A program made the position numbers and the translations under genes. Source: Pardosa pseudoannulata (Eukaryota; Arthropoda; Arachnida; Araneae; Lycosidae). Taken from it: a stretch of 64,000 bases of DNA. The notes beneath the pieces were generated by a model. That model searched no databases. It saw only the letters and a list, made by a program, of their open reading frames with translations, and was not told where the DNA came from. The number at the start of each line of letters is the position of its first letter. Within the stretch, counting starts at the first letter, position 1. This document shows, in pieces, positions 12,113-23,028 of the stretch. Location of the stretch: assembly GCA_032207245.1 (NCBI GenBank), contig CM063506.1, forward strand, positions 19,371,956 to 19,435,955, given 5' to 3'.

Positions 12113-12333
12113 TAACCCCTTAATGCACAGGGTTTTTTTTTTTTTTTAAGGCTGGCCAAAAAAAAATGAATTTCTTTAGTGTAAAAAACACAATTTAGAA
12201 GATTGTCTTGACAAAAGAATTACAAAATTTATAAAAATTTTTATTGCACTTTTGGATTTTGATAACATTGCAAAAAATAGTCCAATATTGTAATATTACA
12301 TGCATATTGGAAGAAATAAGTCGTAAGTGATAA

Positions 12334-12422
<89 letters not shown>

Positions 12423-12656
12423 TATTTTATACTTGAATAAGTAAGTGTTATAGCTTACAATCCCATGTAAATGATAAATATCAATAAAACGATTGTTTTT
12501 TTTATCACATTGTTATTTTCAATTCTCGGTTGCATTCGAGTGGGAAAAATTATAGCAGCAAAAAGTACAACAACGCTCGAATTATCTCGAGTGTGCACAG
12601 TTTGGCCAGTTTAGTGCGCTCGAGGTAACTCGAGCTTGCACGTTAAGGCACGTTAA
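12113..12656. mobile_element. TTAA MITE, copy 1, with an internal TA microsatellite
   Basis: The ends are TTAACCCCTTAATGCA and, inverted, TTAACGTGCCTTAACGTGCA. Copy 2 (27349-27682) is the same element in the other orientation, matching at AATCCCATGTAAATGATAAA and GATAAATATCAATAAAACGA. This copy contains a (TA)n of about 80 bp at 12335-12416 that copy 2 lacks. Confidence 0.8.
12335..12416. repeat. (TA)n microsatellite
   Basis: About 40 TA units, internal to a TTAA MITE. Confidence 0.95.
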
Positions 12657-12755
12657 CGAACACGGCGGATCTTAAGTCGGCTCGATTCGCGAACCCGCAA
12701 CCCTCCGGTTACGAGATGGCTGCTTTTGTCTACTGAGCTACAGCGGATCTTAATT
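12657..12755 (-). repeat. tRNA-derived SINE, Thr-like head
   Basis: The minus strand reads GATCCGCTGTAGCTCAGTAG (A box), CATCTCGTAACCGGAG (anticodon loop with CGT, as in tRNA-Thr) and GGGTTGCGGGTTCGCGAATC (B box), then GATCCGCCGTGTTCG. It stops exactly at the TTAA of the neighbouring MITE. Same family as 55125. Confidence 0.75.
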
Positions 12756-12821
12756 TCAAGTAAACAAATGAATAAATTCTATTTTATTCATTTTTTCTCT
12801 TCTTTCATTGGTAAGTATAGG

Positions 12822-12862
12822 TGTCATTAATCCTCGTGTAACAAAATAGTAGACCGTAGCAC
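12822..12862 (+). repeat. SINE tail fragment
   Basis: TCATTAATCCTCGTGTAACA through GTAGACCGTAGCACTG: the last about 40 bp of the 173-bp SINE. Confidence 0.7.
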
Positions 12863-13094
12863 TGAGTCAAATCGTCATCACGAATTAATTAGTTTCTACC
12901 TTATGACCGCAAAGTGAGTTTATTTGTGTGAGGAACAATGTTATCAGAGATTTACTTCCTCACAGAGGAATAAATCATATTTAAACTAAAAAAAATATTT
13001 TCCAGCGCAGCAGGCGATACAGACATTATTCTAACGCCTTAACATGGCTGCTCACCTGTTGCTCATTTAGCACCACCCGAGGAGCACGTGTAGC

Positions 13095-13905
13095 TTAAGT
13101 TATGCTACTGACGCGAGTAACAGTAAGGTATGCTACGGACGCGAGTAACCCAGCGGTTACGAGGTCCCGCTGGGACCTCGTAATTTACAGACGCTTAGGA
13201 AACATTGGTCTATATGCTCGTAAGCCTGTCAGATGTGTTCCCCTTACCGCAACTCACTGTCGCCTGCGATTATGCTGGGCTAGAGAGCATGCATTGTGGA
13301 CACCGCAACAGTGGTCTTGTGTGATGTTTTCCGACGAGTCCAGGTTCAGTTTACATTCTGATTCTCGCTGGACTTTCATATGGAGAACGCCAGGTACCCG
13401 TTACCACCAAGAGAACACCATTGAACGACACCGTTACGGTGGTGCAGGATGGCTCGTTTGGGGAGGAATTATTCTTGGTTCCAGAACTGACCTGCATGTT
13501 CAGAGTGTAACGATGACAGGCCACATCTATCGGGATGTCATTCTGGAACAACATGTACGTTTGTTTCGGGGCGCCATGGAACCTGAATTTCTGTATATGG
13601 ATACAACGCCCGGCCTCACCGTGCAAACATTGTAGACGAATGCCTTCAATCGGAGGATATCACCCGTATGGATTGGCCAGCATACTCACCGGACTTGAAT
13701 CCAATAGAGCATGTGTGGGACATGCTTGGCCGACGAATTGCAGCCCGTCAACCCCCTCCCAACTGTCTATCGGAACTTCGGAGGGCATTGCTTGATGAGT
13801 GGTGTAATTTTCCCCAAGATCAGATTGATAATCTGATACTCAGCATGCGTAGGCGTTGTAACGCTTGTATTGCATCGTCCGGGAGACATACTCCGTATTA
13901 ACCAT
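13095..13905 (+). pseudogene. Tc1-type transposase, C-terminal part
   Basis: From VIYRRLGNIGLYARKPVRC (about 13176) the reading follows Tc1 transposases: RLRLCWAREHALWTPQQW, VMFSDESRFSLHSD with the first catalytic Asp, YGGAGWLVWGGI, and EFLYMD at the second. A one-base deletion near 13602 shifts frame; the next frame reads RMDWPAYSPDLNPIEHVWDM, holding the catalytic Glu, and ends SSGRHTPY at 13901. The N-terminal DNA-binding domain and left terminus are missing or replaced by a short repeat-rich stretch (13100-13175). Otherwise well conserved, so fairly young. Confidence 0.88.
13157..13183. repeat. perfect 12-bp inverted repeat at the broken 5' edge of the Tc1 copy
   Basis: TTACGAGGTCCC, GCT, GGGACCTCGTAA. 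It lies where the transposase match starts to fail, next to a direct repeat (GCTACTGACGCGAGTAAC and GCTACGGACGCGAGTAAC). Confidence 0.85.
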
Positions 13906-13929
13906 CATACTAACCATGTTATACTGTTT

Positions 13930-15221
13930 TCTGTAAATAGGTTCTTTTTTGAAATTTGCTCCAGGGAGTAAAAATCGCAATTTTTATTAATTATGTGAAA
14001 CATATAGCATCTTTTTTGCTCTTTACCTTTTGTTTAATAAATAGACTTTACAAATAAGTCAAATTTGTTTTGCTTTTGTCTCTTTCATAGCCTGAACTTC
14101 ATTATCCTTAATTTATGGACATAAGTGTAAATCAATACTATTTTTTATGAAAATTTAAAATCTTTAAACTTTTATAAAAATTTAAATTATTTTTTAAATT
14201 ATTTTTTAAAAAAATTAATTAAATTATTTTTTTAATTAAATTATTTTTTAAAAGTTTAAAAATTTTCCTAAAGTTTTTATTTTTAATTTTTATTTATTTA
14301 TTTATTTATTTATTTTACATTTTTTCCTTATTATTTCTTAAAAATATCTTTTGGACAACTTTGAGTATTAATTTATCGATAGATTGAATAGTTAATTTAT
14401 GAGAAATAATTTTATATATATTCCTTGAATTTGGGGGAAATTTTTGGATTTTTCCTTTTTTAAATTGAGTTTTAATAATATAAATTAACTAGAAATTTAA
14501 AGCGGATACGCGGATTTTTTTTAATGTAATGGATTTATTTAATGTAATAGTTTAATCTCTGGTAAGCATTTTGCAGGAATCAATATATAAGAATTAAATT
14601 GTGAGGAACTTATTAAAAATTAACAAAAATTTTCATAAAAATTTAATTTTTCAGGGATTTAATTGAAGGTTTTAAAAATTAGTGTGATTAATTTAGTTAT
14701 ACAATTTAAGTGCACAAAGTTAAAGAACTCTAAATTAAAAATGTGCAATATCCACTGAAATACTGGGTTGGACTCCTATGTTCTTCCTTTTTGATCAAAA
14801 AGCTTCTATCTATCTGTAACAGTAGCTTCATTTAACACCTCAGTTGCCGAAATTCAAATCTAATATATCTCTATATATTTCTAAATTACAGTGACCCTCA
14901 TTTTAGCTATTTCAATCCTCTTGCTGCCGATAGGTGGCAGCAACGTACAAACACATTTGATAAAATTTATAAACTTTGTAATGAGAACTTTCTTTTAAAA
15001 TTATTAAATCTGGCCTTCGTTCTCTTTGAAATTTTTATGTTGTCCTATCTGAATCAAAATACTGCATTTGTTTTTAAAAGGAAGGAAAGTTTATGCAAAC
15101 CATGAATCTTCTTAAGTTGATGATTCTACTTCTGAAGTTCTTTTAAAAATTGTGCTGCTACCTCAAATTAAATGGAATGTTTTACCTGTAGCAATTAAAA
15201 TTCTGTGTTTGTAAAAATATT
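13930..15221. other. AT-rich spacer
   Basis: Long T/A runs; a (TTTA)n run at about 14286-14314. No coding signal. Confidence 0.6.
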
Positions 15222-15229
15222 TTTTTATC

Positions 15230-15989
15230 GGAACTACTTTGATATACCCCCCAAATCGGAAATTTGGAGACTTTTTCTCGGCAAGCAAAATACCTGTTTT
15301 TGGCGCCTTTTTTTTCTCACCAAGATGGATTCTCGCTAAATACAAATAATTAATACATAAAAAATACGGAATCATTAAATACAAAAAAAAGAATACCCAA
15401 AAAATACAATAAATACATAAAAATACAAATAAATGACACTGAATAACATATTATATGCAATTTACACAAAAATTTTAACAAATAGAATTGAAAATACGTG
15501 TCGGCAATCTCATAAAAAGAATTATTTATACAGAAATTTTGAATTCCTCCCAATTTACCCCAACAGTAATTTCAATAAATTTATTGAAACAATCAACATT
15601 AGCCGCTAAACATGATTTCGAAACATATTGCAAGCTAAAAGATAAAAATAATTAATAGAAAAAAAAATATAATTGGAAAATACAACCAGATTTGCAGCAA
15701 AATACAGCAAGTCAGAAATTCGCTTGATCACTTCACAAAGAAATGGCGAATGAATGAAATGGCGGTAAAACATATATGAAATCCAAAAATTGTTGCCACA
15801 AAACTTAAAAAAAAAACTCAAAAAATGGTACAAAATACAAGAAAATACTAAACTTTGCAACAGCAAAAACCTAAAAGCTGAAAAAACCTAAATTGGCAAC
15901 ACCAAAATAAGAAACAGCAACCCTAAAAAGTCCGTAGGGAGTGACAGATTTGGCGCGTAATTTTTTGGGGGGTATATCAAAGTTGTACC
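15230..15989. mobile_element. non-autonomous DNA transposon with 8-bp target duplication
   Basis: The inverted ends share ACTTTGATATACCCCCC (15230-15255 and 15964-15989). TTTTTATC stands on both sides (15222-15229 and 15990-15997), a clean 8-bp duplication. The 760-bp interior is AT-rich and codes nothing I recognise. An 8-bp duplication fits hAT or P-type families; the GG...CC termini do not look like the usual hAT CA...TG, so the superfamily is left open. Confidence 0.88.
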
Positions 15990-15997
15990 TTTTTATC

Positions 15998-16712
15998 TAC
16001 TCAGATACACTCATCTTAAAATTTAAGCTAAAAGATATATTTATATTAAAAATTGCTTTTTTCCTTTAATTTTTTAAACTATATCTTGTAAAATTCAAAA
16101 GTTTTAAAAATTTTAAATCATGCACTAATTTAAAAGCTATTCTGCTTATCATAATAAGTATAAATTTTATTCTTTTAAAAATTATAGAAAAAATAATGAA
16201 TAATTGTACTTCTGTTATCTAGAGTTCTTTAAGTTGTATGTAATATTTAAAATGAAATTAGTTCTATAATCGGATATCAGGCGAGGGAAGAGATAATTAC
16301 TTTTGTCTCGAAACCCTGAGTCAGAAAAGAAAAAAAATGAACACATCATAAAAATCTGGGTTAATAGCAATGGCAAAATTTGTCTTTCCTTGGTCAAATA
16401 AAAATTCTTTCAAATAATAGAAATCACAATCGGAACTCGTGGGTAATAACACATGATCACATGGAACTCTACTGAACGAGAAGAAATTTTTAAAGATATT
16501 CAAGATATCCGATGTCAAATCATCAAATTTAAAAAAGTGAAGATATGACGTTTTACTGGAATGCAATTGGACGATAAATAACAATTCTCCAATATGCATG
16601 GAAAATCTTCAGACATCATATTTACCGAAGGAATGACAAATTTTGTCATTGCTATTGGCCTGGACTTTTATTGGTAAGACAAATTATCTATGCGAGGTAT
16701 TTTATTGTAACA
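15998..16712. other. AT-rich spacer
   Basis: Two overlapping short minus-strand frames without family signal. Nothing else. Confidence 0.5.
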
Positions 16713-16753
16713 CTAGCTGCAAGTACCCGGCTTTGTCCGGGTTTAAAATTAGG

Positions 16754-16925
16754 TTTTCCGATTGGTTAGGGTGCTGGCCTTCAGTACCGGAGTTCGTGGG
16801 TTCGAATCCCACAGTGGCATGGATGTTCGTAGCCGTTCGAAATCGGCTTTAAGCTGTAGGTCCCGGTCTCATTAGCCCTCGTGTTGCAAAAAGTAGACCG
16901 TAGCACTCCAAAACAAACAAAACAA
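16754..16925 (+). repeat. tRNA-derived SINE (173-bp family) nested in a Helitron
   Basis: It has GATTGGTTAGGGTGCTGGCC (A-box side), GTGGGTTCGAATCCCAC (B box) and the tail GTAGCACTCCAAAACAAAC. The first about 10 bp of the head are missing. Confidence 0.9.
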
Positions 16926-16959
16926 ACTGTAGAAGCGTACAAAACTGTTTATTTGCATG

Positions 16960-17427
16960 CAGTAAAAGGGCACATTTATCTTAAAGCAATGTGATAGACA
17001 ACATTTTTAGCTGTTCCATTTGGAGTGTGTACAAAAAGATTTTCCTCTTTGCCTACTCTAGGCCACATACAACTGTCCATGAGAAAAGCATGGTGTCTGC
17101 AAGTCTATACCAGCAATCCCAAGAGACTGGCTCTGTGACTTGTTGATTGTCAGGGCAAAGCACAGTTTCAAAACTGAACTGTATTCTCTTAAATTGCATG
17201 GTGTTGTCTGAGGGAAGAATAGGTATTCTTGGAATGAAAACATCCTCACCCTTACCACACTCTGTGAGTACTGTGGTTTGAAAGACATGTTGCATCAGAT
17301 TTTTCACAATTAAATTTTTGCCATTGCACAACCTGGGTGCATTAATATTTCGGATCAGCATTATTGGAGCACCAACTTTCAGAATCAAGTTGCGGGCTTG
17401 CAAATCAAGATTGTGTATGTGTACCAA
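16960..17427 (-). pseudogene. Helitron Rep/helicase C-terminus
   Basis: The reading begins LQARNLILKVGAPIMLIRNI, then [14 protein letters not shown], and [17 protein letters not shown] one-base slip moves to another frame for [15 protein letters not shown] (a late helicase motif), [17 protein letters not shown], a stop, then GKEENLFVHTPNGTAKNVVY and a final stop. These are landmarks of the Pif1-like SF1 helicase that ends Helitron Rep/Hel proteins, which unwind DNA during rolling-circle transposition. At least one frameshift and one stop disable it. Confidence 0.88.
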
Positions 17428-17430
17428 ATT

Positions 17431-18206
17431 TCACGTTATTTGGTTGTCTGGATCTTGAATTATAAGGGAACAGACAAACAGACAACAAATGTGTCCAATA
17501 TATATAGAGATGACGTTATCATATTGATGACAAACTGTATAAAAGTTACTTTTTAAAGCACACAACTTCGTTTTATCCTCTTTGGTATTTTTTACAATGA
17601 ATAACACAGCATTTATCGTCGTATATTTTTCCACTATTAATGTTTCGATTTCCCATCCTTATTTATAACAGCTATGCAACTATTTCAGATTTCAATTCAT
17701 TCCATCTATTATTTCAATTTATATTCATCGACATTTAGGTCAGGAGTAGTAGATTTTAAGGTGCACAATCTCAAAACTCCATTTTCTCCCAAATAAGAAA
17801 ACTTAACTGTTTTGTTTTTTTTTTCATTTAAAATAAGTCTCAAAGATTAGAAACCAATGAGAATGGTTCTTTCACTGAAAACTTTTATTCAAGGTAATAG
17901 GTTAGACATAGTACCTGGCGGTGTGGAAGAACACTACTCTAAATTTTATTCTTTTCAGTTAGAAAGTTATTTTAAAGAGGAACACTTTGAAATTACTTTC
18001 TAACAAAAGTGAGATTCAAACCTACGTTACTAAAACTAAACCAATTCATTTATTTAAATTACCTTACCAGAATAAAAAACTTACTTTTTTCAAAGCTCTT
18101 TAGCCTGTATTTTTTCTTTTATCTTAATATGCACAAAATTCAAATATTACGCATTTTAACTTGAAACATTTATTATTACAATCATAAAACTGCTCTTACA
18201 CTAAGG
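17431..18206. other. AT-rich spacer
   Basis: Nothing recognised; no Helitron motif continues upstream of 17430. Confidence 0.5.
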
Positions 18207-18377
18207 TGCAGGGACGTATTCAAGGAGGGGGGTTAGGGGTTTAAACATCCCCCTTGAGCCTAGACAAAATGGCAAAAATTTTAGTAGAAATTATGCGGGC
18301 TATTATTTTTTTAGAATTATGAACCCTTGAAAATTATTAACCCCCACCTTGAAAAAATTCTGCTTACGCCACTGCTA
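18207..18377. mobile_element. degenerate short DNA transposon (MITE)
   Basis: The left end is CAGGGACGTATTCAAGGAGG; the inverted right end is CAGTGGCGTAAGCAGAATTT, with TCAAGG and GGGGGTT blocks in both. The type (CAG...CGTA, G runs) is common in arthropod hAT MITEs. No clear duplication. Confidence 0.6.
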
Positions 18378-21300
18378 GGGTACTTTTCTATTCCCTGTAA
18401 GTATTAGTTCATAATTGTTGGTCACAGAGACAGACCATAATAGAATAAGGCCTTCGGCTGCTGGAGTCTGTGTGTTTGAATTCGATTAGTAGCTGGAATG
18501 TTCTTACCCAACTTTAAGCAATAGATTTATTTAGGCTTCGTATGATAAAAAGTTTACTGTAGCCCAAGTTAAACCTAACCTTGGCTAAACGGAAGTTGAT
18601 AACTAATGAAAAATCTATATACAAATTACGAAGTTAGAGCAATAGATTTAACATCTGATGCCAAAATAACAATAACAAAACTAAGCAATAACAATAACAG
18701 CTTTCCGATTCGTCTAGTACGAGATGTGTTTGCGATGGCCCGGGTTTGCCCGACCACTACCTATTTGACTGCTCCCTCACTACGGATTGGCATTTCAAGC
18801 GCCCCAGACCAGACCTGAAGGGTGTCTGGGCTGATCAGCTAATTTGTAACAAAACTCTCTCATCCAAACTAAACAAGCTGTTCGGTTGGCTAATGGAAAA
18901 TTCAGAGAATCTGCAGGCCCCGTGACAAGGCTGATTCTGAATATATAGCTTTTACTGTACTGCGACTTTGTATTTATTTATATGCATTTATCTTGTAATT
19001 ATTATCAATTTTTTTTTATTTTAATTTATTTTATTTTAATTTTATTATTATTACTTTTTTGTACTTCCAGTGTTATTTTGTCTGTTTTGTATTTGTATGT
19101 GTTGTTTTGTAATATTTTTACTGTACTTATACTGCATTGTATATTATGAGCTGCTGTAGATTGTACACCCGAGGACACTCAAAACATCTTAAACCTTTGT
19201 TTTAAGGTAGATGGTCCTTGTTGGTGCAGACAATAACAAAACTAAGTTACGTAACTTCTTCTTCTTCAGCAGCGCTACAGCCTGGTACAGGTCAAGGCTT
19301 TCTCTGTCTGCTTCCTCCAAACGGCACGACTTTTTCTGTTAGTTGTTCATATTATTACTACAGAAATCTTTGGTGGTCCAAAATTGATTTGTGTATTATT
19401 ATTAAAAGTTATGTTAATATTGCTGTTGAATTAAATTTATTTTACTAATAAAGCCGGGCTAAATTTATGTTTCTAAAAACATTTACTATGAACCAAAATG
19501 AATAAATATTATCTAATATATTATTATATATATTTTATTCTATTCTAATATATATTTTATTTATTATAAAAAATTAATTTAATACATTGAATTCATTTTA
19601 TTAATTTTATGTAGTTAATAATACCAGGCTGTTTGTAGATTTTGGGCAGTTTAAAATTGTATCTCTTTCTCCAGATATTATTCTCATTTATACCACCAAG
19701 AATATTTTTCTCATCAAATACCTTTCAGACTAGTACCTAACCCGTCATATGACGGGATCAGTAAAATTTTTAATTTTCCAGAATTGTAAAGTACCCTATG
19801 AGGCAGGTAAAAAAAGATGGTTTGTTATTTGGCTGAGAATTATTTTTCAACAAAAATAATCGATTAAAATTATCACATATGTACCTAATCTATTATTTAA
19901 GCCAAATATAAAAGAAAATTATTTACGTAATACCTAAGTTTCATGATAAAACAGATGAAAATAATGCAGAAGATATTTAAATAATCTAAAATAAATGATT
20001 AAATGAGATGGTTAAAGGAATGACTTCATAATGTTAGGGAAAAAATGGTATTTTTACCTACTTATTATGTGATAAATTGATAAATTTAATCACCTGCTTT
20101 TAAAATGAGGCTTGATATAATGCATTAAACGCTCAAAAAGGGGGACGGGGTGGATTTCGAACGTTTAAAGATGACAATATTTTTTGCTGTGATACGGAGC
20201 TTATCCATACCAATTTATTTTATAATCGGATCTATAGTTTAGAAAAAGATAAATTTACTCGCTTTGAATTTTGCTAACCCTAACTCATCAAAAATTCAAT
20301 ATGATGCCTGTATCCATTCCAGGTACAACCGCTTCATAAATTCGCGGACAGACAACTTAGGCTATTGTTATATAGGGAATTTTCTGTACCAGACAAAATT
20401 GTATGTCTCTATCTCGGAAATCTCTCCTCTATAGTTATTTTTGTATTAGGAATTCAGGAATCAATTTTTATCTATCCTTTCAGTTCTCTTTAGTTGTTAA
20501 TTTGTCTCAGTCGCAGCTATTACATGTTCAAAGAAATTTTTAAAAAATCAGGATTGACGGGCTAGGCCCATATAATCCTGTTGACCGATATCATGAAGGT
20601 TCTGTATCAGATGCGATTTGAATTTATTTAATGCCATTTAGTTCAAGCTTCTGATGAATATGTTAAATCAGTTCTATTAAGAGTTTTGTATATTAAGAAT
20701 TTCGTTTTTAATGACAGATAATATTTATAAGCATTTTCAATCTCCAAAATGCTCATTTATTAAAATGAAGTGGTTTTGTATTACTGGAAGCATTTGAAAA
20801 CAAGAAAAGAAATAAAAAATAATAGATACTTATCATAGAATTTGATTTCATGTATCTTTATTAATTATCTAAAAAATATCGTTTCTTTGTTCATATAAAT
20901 TCTTAAACTATCAAACACACCTTTAGATTTCAATTACACCTCGCCACAAAGAATAGGGAAAAAGAATTTGCTAGAAAATAAACCTAAAACAGATCAGATT
21001 GTTTCAGATTTTGATGGATCACCCGCACCCTGGCAGTCGATTCCTCTTTGGCCGAGTTTACAAACATGGAAATTCCATTAACATCTCTTCTAGCGTCGCC
21101 ACAATTTTGGGTGCCATTTGATCGGTCGCCTAAACGCCCGTCGAATGGTGGAATTTCGGAGATCCGGATGGAGCAGAAGAAAGGGAAATGTAATTCAGAT
21201 TCTACTCCAGTCTAAGAGCCGAGGTTTGGTCAAATTATTCATCTGTGAGAGTTAAGTGGTAAATGAGTGCAAGGAATTTGCATTCACATTGCGAGAGTAC

Positions 21301-21964
21301 CTCTTCCATTTAAGTCATCTGCAGAGTAGCATTGAAGTATTTACATATCCGAATGCTGCATTAAGGAATTCAGATGTTTATTATACGGCATAAATATTTC
21401 TCAGCAGATGTGGAAATCACTTTTGAAATGTAATAATTAATATCAATGTATAAAGATAACACAGGCCCACAAAATTGAAATTTTTGAAAAATACAAGAGA
21501 CGTTTTTCCTAATTTTTATGTTATTTGGTAAGTTGATTTCGAAAATGACCTCCATTTTTTCCATCACGTCTGGATTTTTTGTAAGATATACATATTACTG
21601 GTAATGTCGTATATGAAAAAAGTGCTCTCGAACTGTTTGCTCGTACTGACTGACAACAGTGGGTTTTATGTATTCATGTGAGTTTATTTAATTTGTTCAT
21701 GATGATGCATATTATTTTTTAAACAACAATTAAAATTAAAAATTTATAAATTTTGTATATAAAGAATGTAAACCCTCTCAACCAGAACGCTTGAGCCGCA
21801 CCTGGCCAGGACAAAAAATCCCCTCGTTATTAAATTTTTTACATTAATTTTATAAGAAAAACACTCCTAGAAAAAACCTCAACAACCTGTTTTTACATGT
21901 TTTATTAAGGTTCATGCATGAAATAAATGTAAGTTTGAAACTGAGGACGAAAGAAAGACATTTA
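18378..21964. other. long intergenic stretch
   Basis: No gene seen. A 16-bp perfect palindrome CCCGTCATATGACGGG lies at 19741-19756. 20990-21230 is GC-richer than its surroundings but shows no open frame that I can support. Confidence 0.5.
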
Positions 21965-22290
21965 AATTTATTTACGTGGTTTTTTTTTCCTTTAAAATTT
22001 CTTTTTGACGTTCTTCTTTTATGTCCAGTTTTATCTTATCTGTTGCTAACATCCAACAATAGTCGGCAAGCATATTCTTGTTCCATCTTCCTTAATATTT
22101 TCGCTCCATATCCTTGATGTCTTGGTGGAACCTTTTTCCCTGTTCTTCGCTGACTGATTCTAAATTTTCGGGGAAATAGGCCCAAATGCGATTGAAGAAA
22201 ATTTTATCGTGTAGTTTTTCATCTGTACTCCAGGAGGAAATCGAGTTTTTTTCCTCGTGAAGAATATGTATAATTCTTCTTTTCAATTAT
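21965..22290 (-). pseudogene. fragment of a widespread uncharacterised arthropod protein
   Basis: The minus-strand reading includes AYFPENLESVSEEQGKRFHQDI then KDMERKY, a stop, then GRWNKNMLADYCWM. From memory this block (ENLG-x-VS-EQGERFHQDI, with GRW and MADYCW following) recurs in many arthropod predicted proteins of unknown function, often multicopy and probably tied to transposons. One in-frame TAA interrupts it at 22092-22094, and nothing clear is seen upstream of 22286. No function assigned. Confidence 0.6.
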
Positions 22291-22483
22291 TTAAACAGGT
22301 ATTAAAATCTTCCTTCAGGATAATTTTCTGTTATGTGCATCTTATATGTTCAAACTGGAATGAAAGTTCTAAGATGATGAATAAAATCACACGCTTCCCA
22401 AAAATATTCTTGATGGAATCAAAAATAGAGAAGAAAGAAATTTTTTCATAGGTAAATAATTTTATTAATATTATATTCTAAAG

Positions 22484-22965
22484 CAGGGATGGGCAAACTA
22501 CGGCCCGCCGGAAGGTTTTACCGGCCCGCAGATAGAATTTCAAGTTACCGGTCCGAGGCAAATTAAAAGAAATATATATTTACATATTATACATCCACCT
22601 CCTTTTCTACTTTGCTTAAATATTATATCCCAAATTTATTATCTCACGCCCAGAAGATCAGCGGTATATTTGCTTCTTATACGTGAACAAGTGTTTTCCA
22701 CTTTGAACCCCAGAAAGAATAATTTCAGAAGTAGACCGACAGATGAGCATTTAGCATCGGTCCTTAAAATTAGCACATCTCACTTCGAACCTCAGTATAA
22801 GGAAATTTTAAAAGTGAAATCTCAATTTCCTTCATCTCATTAACGTATTTAAACCGTTAGGTACTTGTATATTGTTTTTAAAATTTTAGATAAATTTATC
22901 TTGGCCCGCCAAACTTATTTTCTTTCGATTTTTGGCCCTCGGCCGAAAAAGTTTGTCCATCCCTG
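22484..22965. mobile_element. hAT-type non-autonomous element
   Basis: The ends are CAGGGATGGGCAAACTACGG and, inverted, CAGGGATGGACAAACTTTTT, with GGCCCGC words inside each: the widespread hAT terminus. TTCTAAAG is duplicated on both flanks (22476-22483, 22966-22973). 482 bp, no transposase. Confidence 0.93.
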
Positions 22966-23028
22966 TTCTAAAGTATCAGATGTTTTTATTAATTTTCTTA
23001 ACACAAATCAGTTAGTCAAACCTGTAAT

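Larger units (their letters stand above)
16713..17430 (-). mobile_element. Helitron 3' portion with nested SINE
   Basis: The minus strand ends ACCCGGACAAAGCCGGGT (hairpin) plus ACTTGCAGCTAG and is followed by T: the CTAG terminus and upstream hairpin that define Helitron 3' ends. Upstream lies the C-terminus of a Helitron helicase (16960-17427). A SINE (16754-16925) separates the two. The 5' TC end is not seen. Confidence 0.8.

Noticed and set aside
12195..12419. Tyr-Ile repeat protein
   Set aside because: Translation of a TA microsatellite.
12657..12755. Functional tRNA-Thr gene
   Set aside because: Boxes and anticodon loop are tRNA-like, but the acceptor and D arms do not pair and related copies carry a SINE tail.
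20990..21230. GC-richer island as a conserved exon
   Set aside because: No open frame with a recognisable protein on either strand and no paired splice sites.
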